A stretch of DNA of 64,000 bases from Clostridia bacterium (GCA_017403155.1 JAFQOP010000011.1:1-64000); one strand, 5' to 3'. Positions 33,953-43,588 are shown, counted from the stretch's first letter. A program made the numbers and translations. Notes: generated by a model not told the origin, from the letters alone.

Positions 33953-34548
33953 TTGTCAAGAAATTTCAGAAAGCTCTTGCGGTAGATGGGCGCCGCACCG
34001 TGCTTGCGCACCGCGTCCATATGCTCCTTTGTCGGGTAGCCCTTGTGCTTTGCTATACCGTACTCGGGATACTCGCGGTCAAGCTCGGCGCAGCCTCTGT
34101 CTCGCGTCACCTTTGCCAGGATTGACGCCGCTGCGATAGATGCCGATTTTGCATCCCCCTTTACCACCGTTTCGGTAGGAATGTCAAAGCCGCGGGAGCA
34201 GTTGCCGTCAATGAGCGCAAAGTCCGCCTTGACGGGCAGAGCAGCGACCGCGCGACGCATGGCGAGCATCGATGCGTTCAATATATTGATTTCGTCTATC
34301 TCCTCGGGTGTTGCCTCCGCAATGGCATAGGCAACCGCCTTTTCCTTAATAACGTCAAAGAGCGCCTCACGCTTCTTTTCGCTCAGCTTCTTCGAGTCGT
34401 TAAGACCCTCTATCTCCACGTCGGGGGAGAGTATAACCGCCGCCGCAACCACAGGGCCGCAAAGGGGGCCTCTGCCTGCCTCGTCGCAGCCGCATATATA
34501 CTTGTAGCCGAGAGCTGTCTTTTCGTTTTCATAGTCAAAGTTAGGCAT
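33949..34548 (-). CDS. rnhB: Ribonuclease HII
   Basis: 199 residues. It removes ribonucleotides from DNA and RNA-DNA hybrids. Active-site motif [19 protein letters not shown] (Asp20, Glu21), [15 protein letters not shown] with a catalytic Asp (about 111), and the family-specific [11 protein letters not shown] with the last Asp. It overlaps both yraN (4 bp) and rbgA (8 bp), so the group lepB-rbgA-rnhB-yraN is translated as a coupled set. Confidence 0.96.
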   Translation of the reverse strand: MPNFDYENEKTALGYKYICGCDEAGRGPLCGPVVAAAVILSPDVEIEGLNDSKKLSEKKREALFDVIKEKAVAYAIAEATPEEIDEINILNASMLAMRRAVAALPVKADFALIDGNCSRGFDIPTETVVKGDAKSASIAAASILAKVTRDRGCAELDREYPEYGIAKHKGYPTKEHMDAVRKHGAAPIYRKSFLKFLDK

Positions 34549-35407
34549 TTGGTAGCTCCAGAGTAATTTTTCCGATTTTTCCGCCCCTGAACTCGTCGAG
34601 GAGCATTGTCGCCGTTCTTTCGGAGTTTATATCGCCTCCGCTGATGAGAAAGCCGCGCCGCCGTCCGACAAGCTGAAACAGGTCGTAGCCGTCGAGCCCG
34701 TCGCACTCCTCATCCGAGAGCTTGTACCTTGTCATAAAGGCATCGTGCGCCACAGCCATAAGGCGCGAGCAGAGCAGCATTGCTATCTCCTCTGTGTCGA
34801 GTATCCGGTCGCGTATTGCTCCCGTCATAGCAAGATTCTGCCCGACTTTTTCGTCGTCAAACTTAGGCCAGAGAACTCCCGGCATATCGAGCAGGTCAAG
34901 ACCGCCCTCCGTGGGCACCCATTGCTTGTTCAGGGTAACGCCGGGTCTGTCCTCGACCCGTGCCTTCTTCGCTCCTGCGAGTCGGTTGATAAGGGAGGAC
35001 TTGCCGACGTTGGGGATTCCCACCGTCATCGCCTTTATCCTTCTGCCCTCCATACCGCGCTCGCGGTAGCGCTCGAGCTTCTCTGCAAGTATCTCGCGTA
35101 TCACCTCGTGCATTCGGTCGATGCCATAGCCCGTCACCGAGTCCACGAGCACGGCTCTCGTGCCGTGTGCGTTATAGTATTCTATCCATTTGCGGCTCGC
35201 CTCGGGGTCTGCGAGGGTTGCCTTAGTGAGCAGGGTTATCCTCGGCTTGCCATCTATGATGCTCTCAATTTCGGGATTGCGAGAGCTGTGAGGTATCCTC
35301 GCGTCAAGCAGCTCGATGACGATATCTACCTGCGGGAGGCATTCCTTTATTATTCGGCGCGTTTTCGCCATGTGGCCGGGGAACCACTGTATAGGATTTT
35401 GTGCCAT
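34541..35407 (-). CDS. rbgA: Ribosome biogenesis GTPase RbgA (YlqF)
   Basis: 288 residues. Circularly permuted GTPase needed for late steps of 50S subunit assembly. G4 (LLTKATLAD) comes before G1 ([15 protein letters not shown], about 113-127) and G3 (DMPGVLWP, about 159-166). The typical N-terminal [13 protein letters not shown] (about 6-18) is present. Start set at 35407 because AGGACGG lies upstream; a longer frame adds ten residues. Lies between lepB and rnhB, the common Firmicute order. Confidence 0.95.
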   Translation of the reverse strand: MAQNPIQWFPGHMAKTRRIIKECLPQVDIVIELLDARIPHSSRNPEIESIIDGKPRITLLTKATLADPEASRKWIEYYNAHGTRAVLVDSVTGYGIDRMHEVIREILAEKLERYRERGMEGRRIKAMTVGIPNVGKSSLINRLAGAKKARVEDRPGVTLNKQWVPTEGGLDLLDMPGVLWPKFDDEKVGQNLAMTGAIRDRILDTEEIAMLLCSRLMAVAHDAFMTRYKLSDEECDGLDGYDLFQLVGRRRGFLISGGDINSERTATMLLDEFRGGKIGKITLELPNA

Positions 35408-35426
35408 TTTTGCCGTCCTGTGTAAG

Positions 35427-36833
35427 TTAATCTTCAATAGCTCCGAAGTCGGAGAAGGGGAAAATTCGAATCAGCGCCCTGCCGAGTACCGTTTCCTCGC
35501 TGAGCGAGCCGAACTCGCGCGAGTCGGTGGAGTTGTTTCTGTGATCTCCGAGCACGAATATCTCGCCCTCGGGCACAGTGTATTCGAAGATATAGAATTC
35601 ACCGTTTGTCAGATCTGCCGCGATAATTTCAAAATCCTCGCTGACAAAGTCGATGCGGATATCGTCCGAGCCGCTCTGATAGATAAAATCGTCTCTGACG
35701 GGGGTACCGTCCACGTAGACGGTAGTCTTGTAGAAGGGGGCAGATGCAGTGGAGCGCTCCGCAACCAGGCGCCTCTCGAGGCGCACCCTCTGTCCGCCAA
35801 GAGCAATAACGCGCTTTACCATGGGGCCGTTGGCATATGCCTCGGGGTCGTGTACCACGACAATGTCGTATTGCTTCGGCTCATACATAAAGTCGGAGAT
35901 TATGAGGTGGTCTCCGTCGTGAAGGGTGTCGACCATCGACGAGCCCTGCACCACCGAGTGCTTGAAGAAGAAGGTGGTGATGATGAGTATAACCGTCAGG
36001 GTGAAGACAAACAGCTCAATTATATCAAAGCGGTTATCTACGCCGCGTTGCTTCTCGGCAGAGAAGGGAGCATCGTCGCGACCTGTGACGTGCTTGTTCT
36101 TTATGCGCTCGCGTGGCTTATCCTCGCTGACGGTATCGAGTATGGTGAGGTTTTCGTAGTCCTCTGTGGGCACCCCCGCCTCATCAGCGTCCTCGGGGGT
36201 GTCCCCGGTCTCGACCTCCTCGCCGTCATCCTCCGCCTCGGGCTCGGTCGGGTTCTTCTTCTCATAGTCGGCAAAGTGCTCTACGATAAGAAAGCCGCCC
36301 TCATCCTCCTCGATGGGAGCACTCTCTGTCTGCTCGGGGGAGTCGGTCTCGCACTCGCCTGCGTCCTCGTCAGTCGTGTCCGTTGCGTCGGTCGGCGCCT
36401 CTTCGCATTCTCCGTCTCCGTCAAGAAGGAGTGCTGTGGGGATGTGAGAGAATTCGTCCGTCACCGACTCGCCCTCCTCGGGCATAGCCTCCTCTGCTGC
36501 GGCATCCGACGCCTCCTCGGAGGGAGTCACCTCCTCGGGCACAGCCTCCTCTGCTGCGAAATCCGCTACCTCATCTGTGGGAGCTACCTCCTCGGGCACA
36601 GCCTCCTCGGTCACGTTCTCGTCCGAGTCAGTGCTTGCCTCCTTGGCTACAGTCTCATCGGATGCCTCTGCCTCGGGTGCCTTCGTCTCGGGCACTTCTG
36701 CCTCGGGCTCCTCCGTTTTGGGTGCCTCGGCTACCTTCCTCGTCCTCGGGGCTCTTTTTCTCTTCGGCTTTTCCTCGAGTGGGGTGTCTGTTATTTCGTT
36801 TTGAGTCTGTATGGTTTCCTTGTTATCAGCCAT
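35427..36833 (-). CDS. lepB: Signal peptidase I with long acidic N-terminal extension
   Basis: 468 residues, much longer than the usual 170-200. The C-terminal 200 residues are a type I signal peptidase: membrane segment about 265-290, catalytic Ser near 296 (VQGSSMVDTL), catalytic Lys near 338 (MVKRVIALGG), and GDHRNNSTDSREFG near the end. The first ~260 residues are low-complexity, rich in Glu, Ala, Pro, Thr and Asp, with runs such as EEAVPEEV and a basic patch KPKRKRAPRTRK at about 20-32. This part should lie in the cytoplasm. Start at 36833 follows GAGGAAGAGG. Divergent from rplS, followed by rbgA. Confidence 0.9.
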   Translation of the reverse strand: MADNKETIQTQNEITDTPLEEKPKRKRAPRTRKVAEAPKTEEPEAEVPETKAPEAEASDETVAKEASTDSDENVTEEAVPEEVAPTDEVADFAAEEAVPEEVTPSEEASDAAAEEAMPEEGESVTDEFSHIPTALLLDGDGECEEAPTDATDTTDEDAGECETDSPEQTESAPIEEDEGGFLIVEHFADYEKKNPTEPEAEDDGEEVETGDTPEDADEAGVPTEDYENLTILDTVSEDKPRERIKNKHVTGRDDAPFSAEKQRGVDNRFDIIELFVFTLTVILIITTFFFKHSVVQGSSMVDTLHDGDHLIISDFMYEPKQYDIVVVHDPEAYANGPMVKRVIALGGQRVRLERRLVAERSTASAPFYKTTVYVDGTPVRDDFIYQSGSDDIRIDFVSEDFEIIAADLTNGEFYIFEYTVPEGEIFVLGDHRNNSTDSREFGSLSEETVLGRALIRIFPFSDFGAIED

Positions 36834-37020
36834 AATCCTCTTCCTCAGTGTTAATCGCCTTTTGCGACAGAATATATTATTTATATATTTTACCATATAT
36901 TTTTATAAATTACAATAAGAGGAAAGGAACTTTTTTGTAAATTTGCACCCGTGGGAATGGAAAAGGGAGGGGAGGAGGAGGGGCTTCGGGAAAAAAGTTT
37001 AAAAAAATTCACAAAACCTA

Positions 37021-37049
37021 TTGATTTTTTTCGTTAAATATGCTATTAT
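37021..37049 (+). promoter_or_regulatory. Promoter of rplS
   Basis: TTGATT (37021-37026), 17 bp, TATTAT (37044-37049) with an extended -10 TGC just before. A leader of about 90 bases follows before the start at 37149. I see only weak hairpins in it and cannot say if it is an autoregulatory L19 leader. Confidence 0.75.
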
Positions 37050-37148
37050 GTTTATAACTGCGCGTATGCTTACCGTGCGGCATAATTATCAGAACAGTCC
37101 TCTGCAAAAGCTCAGCACGAATGTTCGTAGTACAAGGAGGAGCCCAAA

Positions 37149-37490
37149 ATGGAAAAGATCCAGGCTTTTGTTAATGAGCAGCTTAAGACCGACGTTCCTA
37201 AGTTCGGTATCGGTGACGGTGTAAAGGTTTACATCAAGATCACCGAGGGTGAGAAGGAAAGAATCCAGATGTTCGAGGGTACCGTTATCGCAAAGCGCGG
37301 CGGCGGCATTTCCGAGACCTTTACTGTAAGACGTGTTTCCTACGGTGTAGGTGTTGAGAAGACCTTCCCCCTTCATTCCCCCAACGTTGACAAGATCGTA
37401 GTATTCCGCGAGGCGAAGGTTCGCCGTGCGAAGCTCTACTATCTGCGCGACAGAGTTGGTAAGGCAGCAAAGGTTAAGGAAAAGGTTTAA
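37149..37490 (+). CDS. rplS: Ribosomal protein L19
   Basis: 113 residues, normal length for bL19, which sits at the interface between the ribosomal subunits. Family segments: [46 protein letters not shown] and [48 protein letters not shown] lies just upstream. Elsewhere it ends the rpsP-rimM-trmD-rplS run and is followed by lepB in the same direction; here it stands alone, divergent from lepB. Confidence 0.98.
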   Translation: MEKIQAFVNEQLKTDVPKFGIGDGVKVYIKITEGEKERIQMFEGTVIAKRGGGISETFTVRRVSYGVGVEKTFPLHSPNVDKIVVFREAKVRRAKLYYLRDRVGKAAKVKEKV

Positions 37491-37537
37491 TCCTTTCTTC
37501 GAAGGGCTGTCGTATTTAGGCATAACCTAACAAAAAC

Positions 37538-37582
37538 AGGCAGAGGCTTTGTTCGAAACACAGTGCCTCTGCCTAGTTTTTA
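37538..37582 (+). terminator. Intrinsic terminator of rplS
   Basis: AGGCAGAGGC (37538-37547) pairs with GCCTCTGCCT (37565-37574), followed by AGTTTTTATTTT. Confidence 0.8.
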
Positions 37583-37667
37583 TTTTCAATGTAATTAAGG
37601 TTGAAAGCCTCCGGCTTTCCTCGTTTGGATTAATCGTTGACTTTACATTCGTAAAATGTTAAAATAC

Positions 37668-38006
37668 TTATGCCATACTCTCGGGCAGCTTCCTGCCGCC
37701 GAGGACGTGAAAGTGCAGGTGCTTCACCGACTGGCAGCCGTCCTCACCCACGTTTGTGATAACGCGATAGCCGTTTGTGAGTCCGAGCTGTGCGGCGATT
37801 TTGGGTATTGCGGCAAATATCCTTGCCACGGCTGCGGCATTGTCCTCGGTTATCTCGTCCGCAGAACCGATGTGTGCCTTCGGCACAACGAGAAAGTGCA
37901 CGGGTGCCTGGGGGTTTATATCGAGAAAGGCGTAGCAGTCGCCGTCCTCATATACCTTTTTCGAGGGGATATCTCCCTTGATTATCGCACAAAATAAGCA
38001 ATCCAT
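37668..38006 (-). CDS. HIT-family nucleotide-binding protein
   Basis: 112 residues, the Hint-type branch of the histidine triad family, which hydrolyses adenosine phosphoramidates and related nucleotides. Metal-like cysteines at the N terminus (DCLFCAI, Cys3 and Cys6), then KVYEDGDCYAFLDINPQAPVHFLVVPKAHI and the triad QSVKHLHFHVLGGR near residues 93-105. Single gene between rplS and the FkbM methyltransferase; its physiological substrate is unknown. Confidence 0.95.
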   Translation of the reverse strand: MDCLFCAIIKGDIPSKKVYEDGDCYAFLDINPQAPVHFLVVPKAHIGSADEITEDNAAAVARIFAAIPKIAAQLGLTNGYRVITNVGEDGCQSVKHLHFHVLGGRKLPESMA

Positions 38007-38081
38007 ATACGTTTACCTCCGATTTTATATACATAATTTTAGCATATAAATACCGACAAATCAACCCCGATGGAGAAAAAT

Positions 38082-39185
38082 ATGCATAAAGAATACACTC
38101 TGCCCGAATATCCGTGTGAAGCCGATATGTGGGACGTCCTCGCTGCGGAGCGCCGCCCGATAGTAGTCTACGGCATGGGCAACGGCGCTGACAAGCTGCT
38201 CTCGCGCTTTGAAAAATATAATATCACCGTCGCAGATTTCTTTGCCTCAGACGGCTTTGTGCGCGGTCACTCCTTCCACGGCAAGAGGGTAAAGTCCTTC
38301 TCCGAAATAAAGGCAACCTATCCCGACTTCGTCGTGGTAGTCTCCTTTGCCTCCTCCTTGCCCGAGGTGATAGAGCGCATTACAGAGATAAGTGCCGAAT
38401 ACGATACCTACGTGCCCGATATGCCCGTGGCGGGGGATGAATACTTCGACCGCGAGCTTTATAATGCGAATTATGAGAAAATTGTAAGAGCCTCCGAGGC
38501 TCTTGCCGACGCGCGCTCCCGCTCCCTTTTTGCTGCAATAGTCACCTACAAGCTCTCGGGCAGGATAGAGCCCCTGCTCGATAGCGCAACGGCAAAGCAG
38601 GAGGGCTATGCCCTCGTTAACCGAAAAGAGGTGCATAGCTACGTCGATCTCGGCGCATACAACGGAGACACCCTGAGAGAGGCGGTGGAGAATTTCCCGA
38701 CCCTTGAGCGCGCGATACTCTTTGAGCCCGACAGAAAAAACCTTGCACGGCTTGAGCGTAGATGTGCCGATATACTGGATAGCCTCGACGTGCGCACCTA
38801 TAATGCCGCCGCCTGGTCAGCAGACGGGGAGGGGAGCTTTTCCACCAGCGGAAACCGAAACTCCTCCGTCGACTCGACGCGCTCCTTTGAGCACAGAGAG
38901 GATACCGTCAGGCTCCTCGCTGTCGACTCCGTCGTCGACACACCCGTTGATTATATGAAATATGACGTCGAGGGCGCGGAATACGAGGCACTGCTCGGTA
39001 GCGAGAGGACAATCGACCTCTACACCCCGACGCTCCTCGTCTCCCTCTACCACCGCAGCCGAGATATTTTCTTTCTTATAAACTATCTCTCGGATAAATA
39101 CGGTGACAGATACGACCTCGTCCTTCACAGACTCTATTGCCTGCCCGCGTGGGAGATAAACCTCTTTCTTCTTCCAAAGACTTGA
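38082..39185 (+). CDS. FkbM-family methyltransferase with N-terminal Rossmann-like domain
   Basis: 367 residues. The C-terminal half (about 185-350) is an FkbM methyltransferase: VHSYVDLGAYNGDTLREAV (SAM-binding loop), ILFEPDRKNLARLE, AAWSADGEGSFSTSG and YMKYDVEGAEYEALLGS. The N-terminal part (about 20-115) has PIVVYGMGNGADKLLSRF and DFVVVVSFASSL, a nucleotide- or sugar-binding fold found in front of some FkbM enzymes. These often methylate sugars or surface glycans. Start at 38082 follows GGAGAAA; a start four codons earlier is possible. Substrate unknown. Confidence 0.8.
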   Translation: MHKEYTLPEYPCEADMWDVLAAERRPIVVYGMGNGADKLLSRFEKYNITVADFFASDGFVRGHSFHGKRVKSFSEIKATYPDFVVVVSFASSLPEVIERITEISAEYDTYVPDMPVAGDEYFDRELYNANYEKIVRASEALADARSRSLFAAIVTYKLSGRIEPLLDSATAKQEGYALVNRKEVHSYVDLGAYNGDTLREAVENFPTLERAILFEPDRKNLARLERRCADILDSLDVRTYNAAAWSADGEGSFSTSGNRNSSVDSTRSFEHREDTVRLLAVDSVVDTPVDYMKYDVEGAEYEALLGSERTIDLYTPTLLVSLYHRSRDIFFLINYLSDKYGDRYDLVLHRLYCLPAWEINLFLLPKT

Positions 39186-39244
39186 AAAAGAATGTGCGGT
39201 GTGTTAAAATAAGCCTATAAACCCTTTAAAAAAGGAAACGATTG

Positions 39245-40474
39245 ATGAAAAGACCTGAAATACTTTCCCCTGCGGGGAATTTCGAAAAGATGAAGGCGGC
39301 TATCCTGTACGGTGCAGATGCCGTTTACCTCTCCGGAAAGATATTCGGTATGCGCTCTGCGGCGGACAACTTCACCCTCGCGGAGCTCTCCGAGGCGGTT
39401 GACTATGCCCACGCGCGCGGTGTGCGCGTTTACCTGACCGTCAACACAATGCCGAGGGAAAATGAATATCCCACCCTTGAGGAATATTTTATCAGCCTCC
39501 GTAATATCGGTATAGATGCACTTATAATAGCGGATATCGGCGTGCTTATGCTTGCCCGACGCCTCCTGCCCGAGGTGGAGATACATATTTCCACGCAGGC
39601 AAACACCGTCAGCGCCGCCACCTGCCTTGCGTGGGCATCCCTCGGGGCAAAGAGGGTAGTGCTCGCGCGAGAGCTGACGCTCGAGGAGATTAAGGCAATC
39701 CGCGCCGCTATCCCCGACTCGATAGAGCTGGAGTGCTTTATTCACGGCTCTATGTGTGTTTCGTACAGCGGCAGATGCCTCCTCTCCAATCATATTATCG
39801 GCAGAGATGCCAACCGCGGAATGTGCGCGCAGCCCTGCCGCTGGAATTACACCGTCCGCAGCTATGAGATAACCGAGGAAAAGCGCCCCGATATGCCCCT
39901 TCCCATCGAGGAGATAAACGGCGAAACCTTCATTATGTCGAGCCGCGACACCTGCGTTATCGAGCACATTCCCGAGCTTGTCGAGGCTGGGATTGATTCG
40001 TTCAAGATTGAGGGAAGAATGAAGTCGGCGTACTACACCGCCGTGGTTACGAATACATATAAGATGGCGCTCGAAAGCTACCTCTCGGGTGCGTATGAAT
40101 ACAATTCGCAGTGGTACCGCGAGCTTGAATCGGTCAGCCACAGAGACTATCACACGGGCTATTACTTCACCGATTCGCACACCGATGCCAACACCACCCC
40201 CACCAACGGGTATCTGAAGGACAAGGCATATCTTGCCGTCGTCGAGGACTACGACCCCGAAAGCGGGCTTGCGCGCCTCACACAGCGCAACAAGATGTGT
40301 CTTGGCGACCCGATAGAGCACCTCACCCCGGGTAGATGCGGTGTGCCGCTTGCCGTAGGTGAGCTCTTCGACGGTGATATGCAGCCTATCGAGGCAACCT
40401 CCCATCCCTATATGACCTTCTATATGCGCGTGCCCTTTGCGGTTAAGGCAGGGGATATCATTAGGGCAGTGTAA
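39245..40474 (+). CDS. trhP: U32-family protein, TrhP-type tRNA hydroxylation protein
   Basis: 409 residues. The PROSITE-type U32 motif ELECFIHGSMCVSYSGRCLLSNH lies near residues 163-185, with GMCAQPCRWNY (about 196-206) completing the Cys pattern that could hold an iron-sulfur cluster. Other parts: ILSPAGNFEKMKAAILYGADAVYLSG at the start. TrhP proteins use prephenate to hydroxylate wobble uridine in tRNA. They were long listed as peptidase U32. I use the ATG at 39245, three bases after an in-frame TTG; AAAGGAAA lies upstream. Two U32 genes often sit together; only one is here. Confidence 0.85.
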   Translation: MKRPEILSPAGNFEKMKAAILYGADAVYLSGKIFGMRSAADNFTLAELSEAVDYAHARGVRVYLTVNTMPRENEYPTLEEYFISLRNIGIDALIIADIGVLMLARRLLPEVEIHISTQANTVSAATCLAWASLGAKRVVLARELTLEEIKAIRAAIPDSIELECFIHGSMCVSYSGRCLLSNHIIGRDANRGMCAQPCRWNYTVRSYEITEEKRPDMPLPIEEINGETFIMSSRDTCVIEHIPELVEAGIDSFKIEGRMKSAYYTAVVTNTYKMALESYLSGAYEYNSQWYRELESVSHRDYHTGYYFTDSHTDANTTPTNGYLKDKAYLAVVEDYDPESGLARLTQRNKMCLGDPIEHLTPGRCGVPLAVGELFDGDMQPIEATSHPYMTFYMRVPFAVKAGDIIRAV

Positions 40475-40509
40475 ATACGAAACGAAAAATAATTGTTTAG
40501 GAAAATAAT

Positions 40510-41382
40510 ATGCTTATTTTAGAAATTTTAAAAACGGTGCTTCTCGGCATCGTAGAGGGTATAACCGAGTGGCTGCCCGTGAGCTCCACGGGACATATGA
40601 TACTGCTCGACGAGTTTATAAGGCTTGATACCACCGAACAGTTCAAGGAGCTTTTCTTCGTGGTTATTCAGCTTGGCGCGATAGCGGCGGTTGCCGTCCT
40701 CTTCTTCTCAAGGCTCAACCCCTTCTCGAAAAAGAAGAGCGAGGCAGAGCGGCGCGGCACCTGGTTTCTTTGGGGCAAGGTTATTGTCGGTGCGCTTCCC
40801 GCCGCCGCACTCGGACTACTCCTCGACGATATTCTCGACAAGTATCTTTATAACTACGTTACGGTTGCCATTGCGCTCGTCGTATACGGTGTGGCATTTA
40901 TAGCCGTTGAGAAAATCAGAGAGGGAAGAGCCTACCGCGTCTCTGAGGTTGACGAGCTTACCTACCGCGATGCACTCCTTATCGGCTGCTTCCAGATACT
41001 TTCTCTCATCCCCGGCACCTCGCGCTCGGGCTCGACGATACTCGGCGGTATGACCCTCGGCGTATCCAGAAAGGCAAGCTCGGAGTTTTCCTTCTTCCTC
41101 GCCATCCCGATTATGCTCGGTGCATCTGCGCTGAAGGCACTCAAGTTTGTCTATGAGTATGCCACAACAGAGACACCCGAGGCATATATCCCCGATGGAG
41201 AACTCGGCAGCTATCTCCTTATCCTCGCTGTGGGTATGCTCGTCTCCTTCCTCGTCTCCTTCTTTGCCATAAGATTCCTCATGGACTTCGTAAAGAGGCA
41301 CAGCTTCACACCCTTCGGTATCTACCGCATAGCACTCGGTGTGATTGTTATAGGATATTTCGTTATTAAGACCTTTGCTTGA
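40510..41382 (+). CDS. uppP: Undecaprenyl-diphosphatase UppP (BacA)
   Basis: 290 residues with about eight membrane segments. It dephosphorylates undecaprenyl pyrophosphate so the lipid carrier can be reused for peptidoglycan synthesis, and gives low-level bacitracin resistance. Both active-site motifs are present: GIVEGITEWLPVSSTGHM (about 13-30) and PGTSRSGSTILGGM (about 169-182). A cytoplasmic loop rich in charged residues follows the third segment (NPFSKKKSEAERRG). Single gene with terminator. Confidence 0.96.
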   Translation: MLILEILKTVLLGIVEGITEWLPVSSTGHMILLDEFIRLDTTEQFKELFFVVIQLGAIAAVAVLFFSRLNPFSKKKSEAERRGTWFLWGKVIVGALPAAALGLLLDDILDKYLYNYVTVAIALVVYGVAFIAVEKIREGRAYRVSEVDELTYRDALLIGCFQILSLIPGTSRSGSTILGGMTLGVSRKASSEFSFFLAIPIMLGASALKALKFVYEYATTETPEAYIPDGELGSYLLILAVGMLVSFLVSFFAIRFLMDFVKRHSFTPFGIYRIALGVIVIGYFVIKTFA

Positions 41383-41405
41383 TTTCCAAATCAGTTATTC
41401 CGAAA

Positions 41406-41438
41406 ATAAAAAACGCTGTCACAGACAGCGTTTTTTTG
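41406..41438. terminator. Bidirectional intrinsic terminator
   Basis: AAAAAACGCTGTC and GACAGCGTTTTTTT with loop ACA (41408-41437), between the convergent uppP and ung genes. Confidence 0.9.
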
Positions 41439-42113
41439 TTATTCCTCCGTGCGCGACCAATCAATTGCCGTGAGGGCGTGGCTCTCGAGAAATTCGTTGG
41501 CTCTTCTGAAGTGATTGCAGCCGAAAAATCCGTTGTATGCCGAGAGGGGGCTCGGGTGCGCACATTCGAGCACAAGGTGCTGCGGATTTGTTATCAGGGA
41601 GCGCTTTGCTCTGGCATTGCCGCCCCAGAGCATAAATACGACGGGGCTCGTTTTTTCGTTAACCAGCTCGATAATTCTGTCAGTAAGAGTTTCCCAGCCG
41701 CGCCCCTTGTGGCTCTGCGGCTGCCCCTCCCGCACGGTGAGGGTCGTGTTGAGCAGAAGCACACCCTGCCGCGCCCAGCCCGTAAGCTCGCCCGAGGGGG
41801 GAGTCGGCATTCCGTATTCTGCATAGAGCTCCTTGAAAATGTTCTTGAGCGATGGGGGAGGGGTGACGCCCCTCTTGACGGAAAAGCATAATCCGTGTGC
41901 CTGCCCCGCACCGTGATACGGGTCCTGCCCGAGAATGACGACGCGCGTCCCTTCACGTGAGGTGTAGCGCAGTGCGTTATATATGTCGTTCATCGGTGGG
42001 TATATGCGTCCTCTGGAATATTCCGCCTTCAGAAATTCACGCAGGCGAAGGTAGTAGTCCTTGCCGAGCTCCTCGGAGAGCAGCCCGTCCCAGTCGTTGC
42101 CAAAGCTTATCAT
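41439..42113 (-). CDS. ung: Uracil-DNA glycosylase (family 1)
   Basis: 224 residues. It removes uracil from DNA in base-excision repair. Catalytic Asp64 lies in LGQDPYHG (about 61-68), uracil-binding AHGLCFSV follows, and LLLNTTLTV and HPSPLSAYNGFFGC (with the catalytic His) complete the set. Start chosen at 42113, which follows GGGAGAT; the longer frame begins with an unlikely 14-residue basic leader (KRHPHGRYT). Confidence 0.96.
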   Translation of the reverse strand: MISFGNDWDGLLSEELGKDYYLRLREFLKAEYSRGRIYPPMNDIYNALRYTSREGTRVVILGQDPYHGAGQAHGLCFSVKRGVTPPPSLKNIFKELYAEYGMPTPPSGELTGWARQGVLLLNTTLTVREGQPQSHKGRGWETLTDRIIELVNEKTSPVVFMLWGGNARAKRSLITNPQHLVLECAHPSPLSAYNGFFGCNHFRRANEFLESHALTAIDWSRTEE

Positions 42114-42187
42114 GGTATATCTCCCGTGTGGGTGTCGTTTTAGATATTCTACCACAAAAACGTCGGTGTGTCAAGGTGTGATATAAA

Positions 42188-42222
42188 ATAGGGCAGCTCT
42201 GCAATAACGCAAAACTGCCCTT
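42188..42222 (-). terminator. Probable terminator of the S1-domain gene
   Basis: GGGCAG (42191-42196) pairs with CTGCCC (42215-42220), with an inner imperfect stem, then a T-rich stretch (TATTTTATAT) on the minus strand. Moderate strength. Confidence 0.5.
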
Positions 42223-42237
42223 AAATAAACATTGAAT

Positions 42238-43167
42238 TTAAAAAACTGTTTCTATTATCCTGTTTGACGTAGGTGGTGAATATTTCCAAAGGTCAATGTG
42301 CGTGAGGTGCTCTGTGTCCACGAAGTATTCGAGCGGCTCGGGCTCTCGCGGAGCGTCCGAGGTTGATATGATTATCAGCTTTATCTTCATTTTTTCGGGG
42401 ATAATGCTCTTTATGTATACTGCCGCGGTGTCCCCGACGGACACGTCGTCGCGATACTCGGCAAGCCCCGCGAGATTTGGCTTCAGCTCAACGAAGATTC
42501 CGTAGTCCTCAACGCTTCTGACAATGCCGCGCACCGTCTCCCCCTCGGTAAAGAGGGACGCGTTTTCCATCCAGCTGCCGAGCAGCTCTCGCTCGGAAAC
42601 GTATATTCTCCCCCTCTCGTCAATATCCTTCACAACCGTGAAAAGGCAGTCCCCGACGCGTACTCTTGCAGAGGGGTGGGAGATGCGCGAGACGGATATC
42701 GTGTCGATGGATAAGAGCGAGATAATACCGCACCCTATATCGACGAAGGCGCCGAAGTTTTCGAGGTGGGTGACCCTTGCCGGGATAATATCACCGCGAC
42801 AAAGAGTGCTGATATAGTAGTCGTAGCACTCCATCTGTGCCGCGCGGCGCGAGAGCAGGGCAACCACCTCACCGCCCTCCTGCCTGAAGCCCGTGACCTT
42901 GAAGCACACGGGCTTGCCGACGCGCGTCAGTATCGCGATGTCCTTCGTTGCCTCCGAACGTGAGTATTCTACCTCGTCGCGCGGAATAATACCCCGTATC
43001 CTCTCACCGAGGGATACGTGCAGATTCATCCCGTGGTCGCACAGCGTTGCGGCAGATTCGAGTATAGCTCCGCGCTCCAGCGCGCGCTCGAGCCCCTTTT
43101 GGGTCGAGGTGTATTCGAGGTTTGAGAACTCCTTGATTAGCATGCCCTCTGGCTTGTAAGTATTCAT
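42238..43167 (-). CDS. S1-domain RNA-binding protein
   Basis: 309 residues. Two clear S1 domains follow an N-terminal region with a degenerate one (about 30-100: ERGAILESAATLCDHGMNLHVSLGERIRGIIPRDEVEY). The clear ones are GDIIPARVTHLENFGAFVDIGCGIISLLSI (about 125-190) and GETVRGIVRSVEDYGIFVELKPNLAGLAEY (about 210-265). Proteins of this build in Clostridia are annotated as S1-like or translation-associated. The start at 43167 follows AGGAAGG; a GTG nine bases earlier is in frame. Stands alone. Exact role unknown. Confidence 0.85.
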   Translation of the reverse strand: MNTYKPEGMLIKEFSNLEYTSTQKGLERALERGAILESAATLCDHGMNLHVSLGERIRGIIPRDEVEYSRSEATKDIAILTRVGKPVCFKVTGFRQEGGEVVALLSRRAAQMECYDYYISTLCRGDIIPARVTHLENFGAFVDIGCGIISLLSIDTISVSRISHPSARVRVGDCLFTVVKDIDERGRIYVSERELLGSWMENASLFTEGETVRGIVRSVEDYGIFVELKPNLAGLAEYRDDVSVGDTAAVYIKSIIPEKMKIKLIIISTSDAPREPEPLEYFVDTEHLTHIDLWKYSPPTSNRIIETVF

Positions 43168-43237
43168 AGCTATCACCTTCCTATTTTTTTATACTTTTGC
43201 TGATAGCTAAATATATGAGAGAGGGGGATAAAATATG

Positions 43238-43588
43238 CTAGGTATCCGTAAGACCGAGGCTGACCTGTATTGCGCTGTCCACACCCTTCATAGTCCCCTC
43301 GTCGAGGTGTCCCATCTTTTCCTTGAGTCTTTTCTTGTCAATCGTCCTCATCTGCTCAAGCAGGATAACGCTGTCCCGCGTGAGCCCTACCTCTGTGGCA
43401 GGGATGTCGATATGTGTCGGCAGGCGTGCCTTTCCCATTTTGGATGTAATAGCGGCGGCGATGACCGTTGGGCTGAATTTGTTGCCGACGTCATTCTGCA
43501 CTATGAGAACGGGACGCAGTCCGCCCTGCTCGCTGCCGATAACGGGGCTGAGGTCGGCATAATAAATATCTCCTCTTTTTACGTTCAT
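43238..43588 (-). CDS. mazF: MazF/PemK-family endoribonuclease (EndoA-like)
   Basis: 116 residues. Very close to the Bacillus EndoA type: [34 protein letters not shown] at the start, with the catalytic Arg near 25 and Thr near 48, then [28 protein letters not shown]. It cuts mRNA at short U-rich sites. No normal MazE/NdoAI-type ribbon-helix-helix antitoxin lies upstream; only a 50-codon frame of unclear status does (43585-43737). In many Clostridia this gene is found without its antitoxin beside it. Confidence 0.92.
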   Translation of the reverse strand: MNVKRGDIYYADLSPVIGSEQGGLRPVLIVQNDVGNKFSPTVIAAAITSKMGKARLPTHIDIPATEVGLTRDSVILLEQMRTIDKKRLKEKMGHLDEGTMKGVDSAIQVSLGLTDT

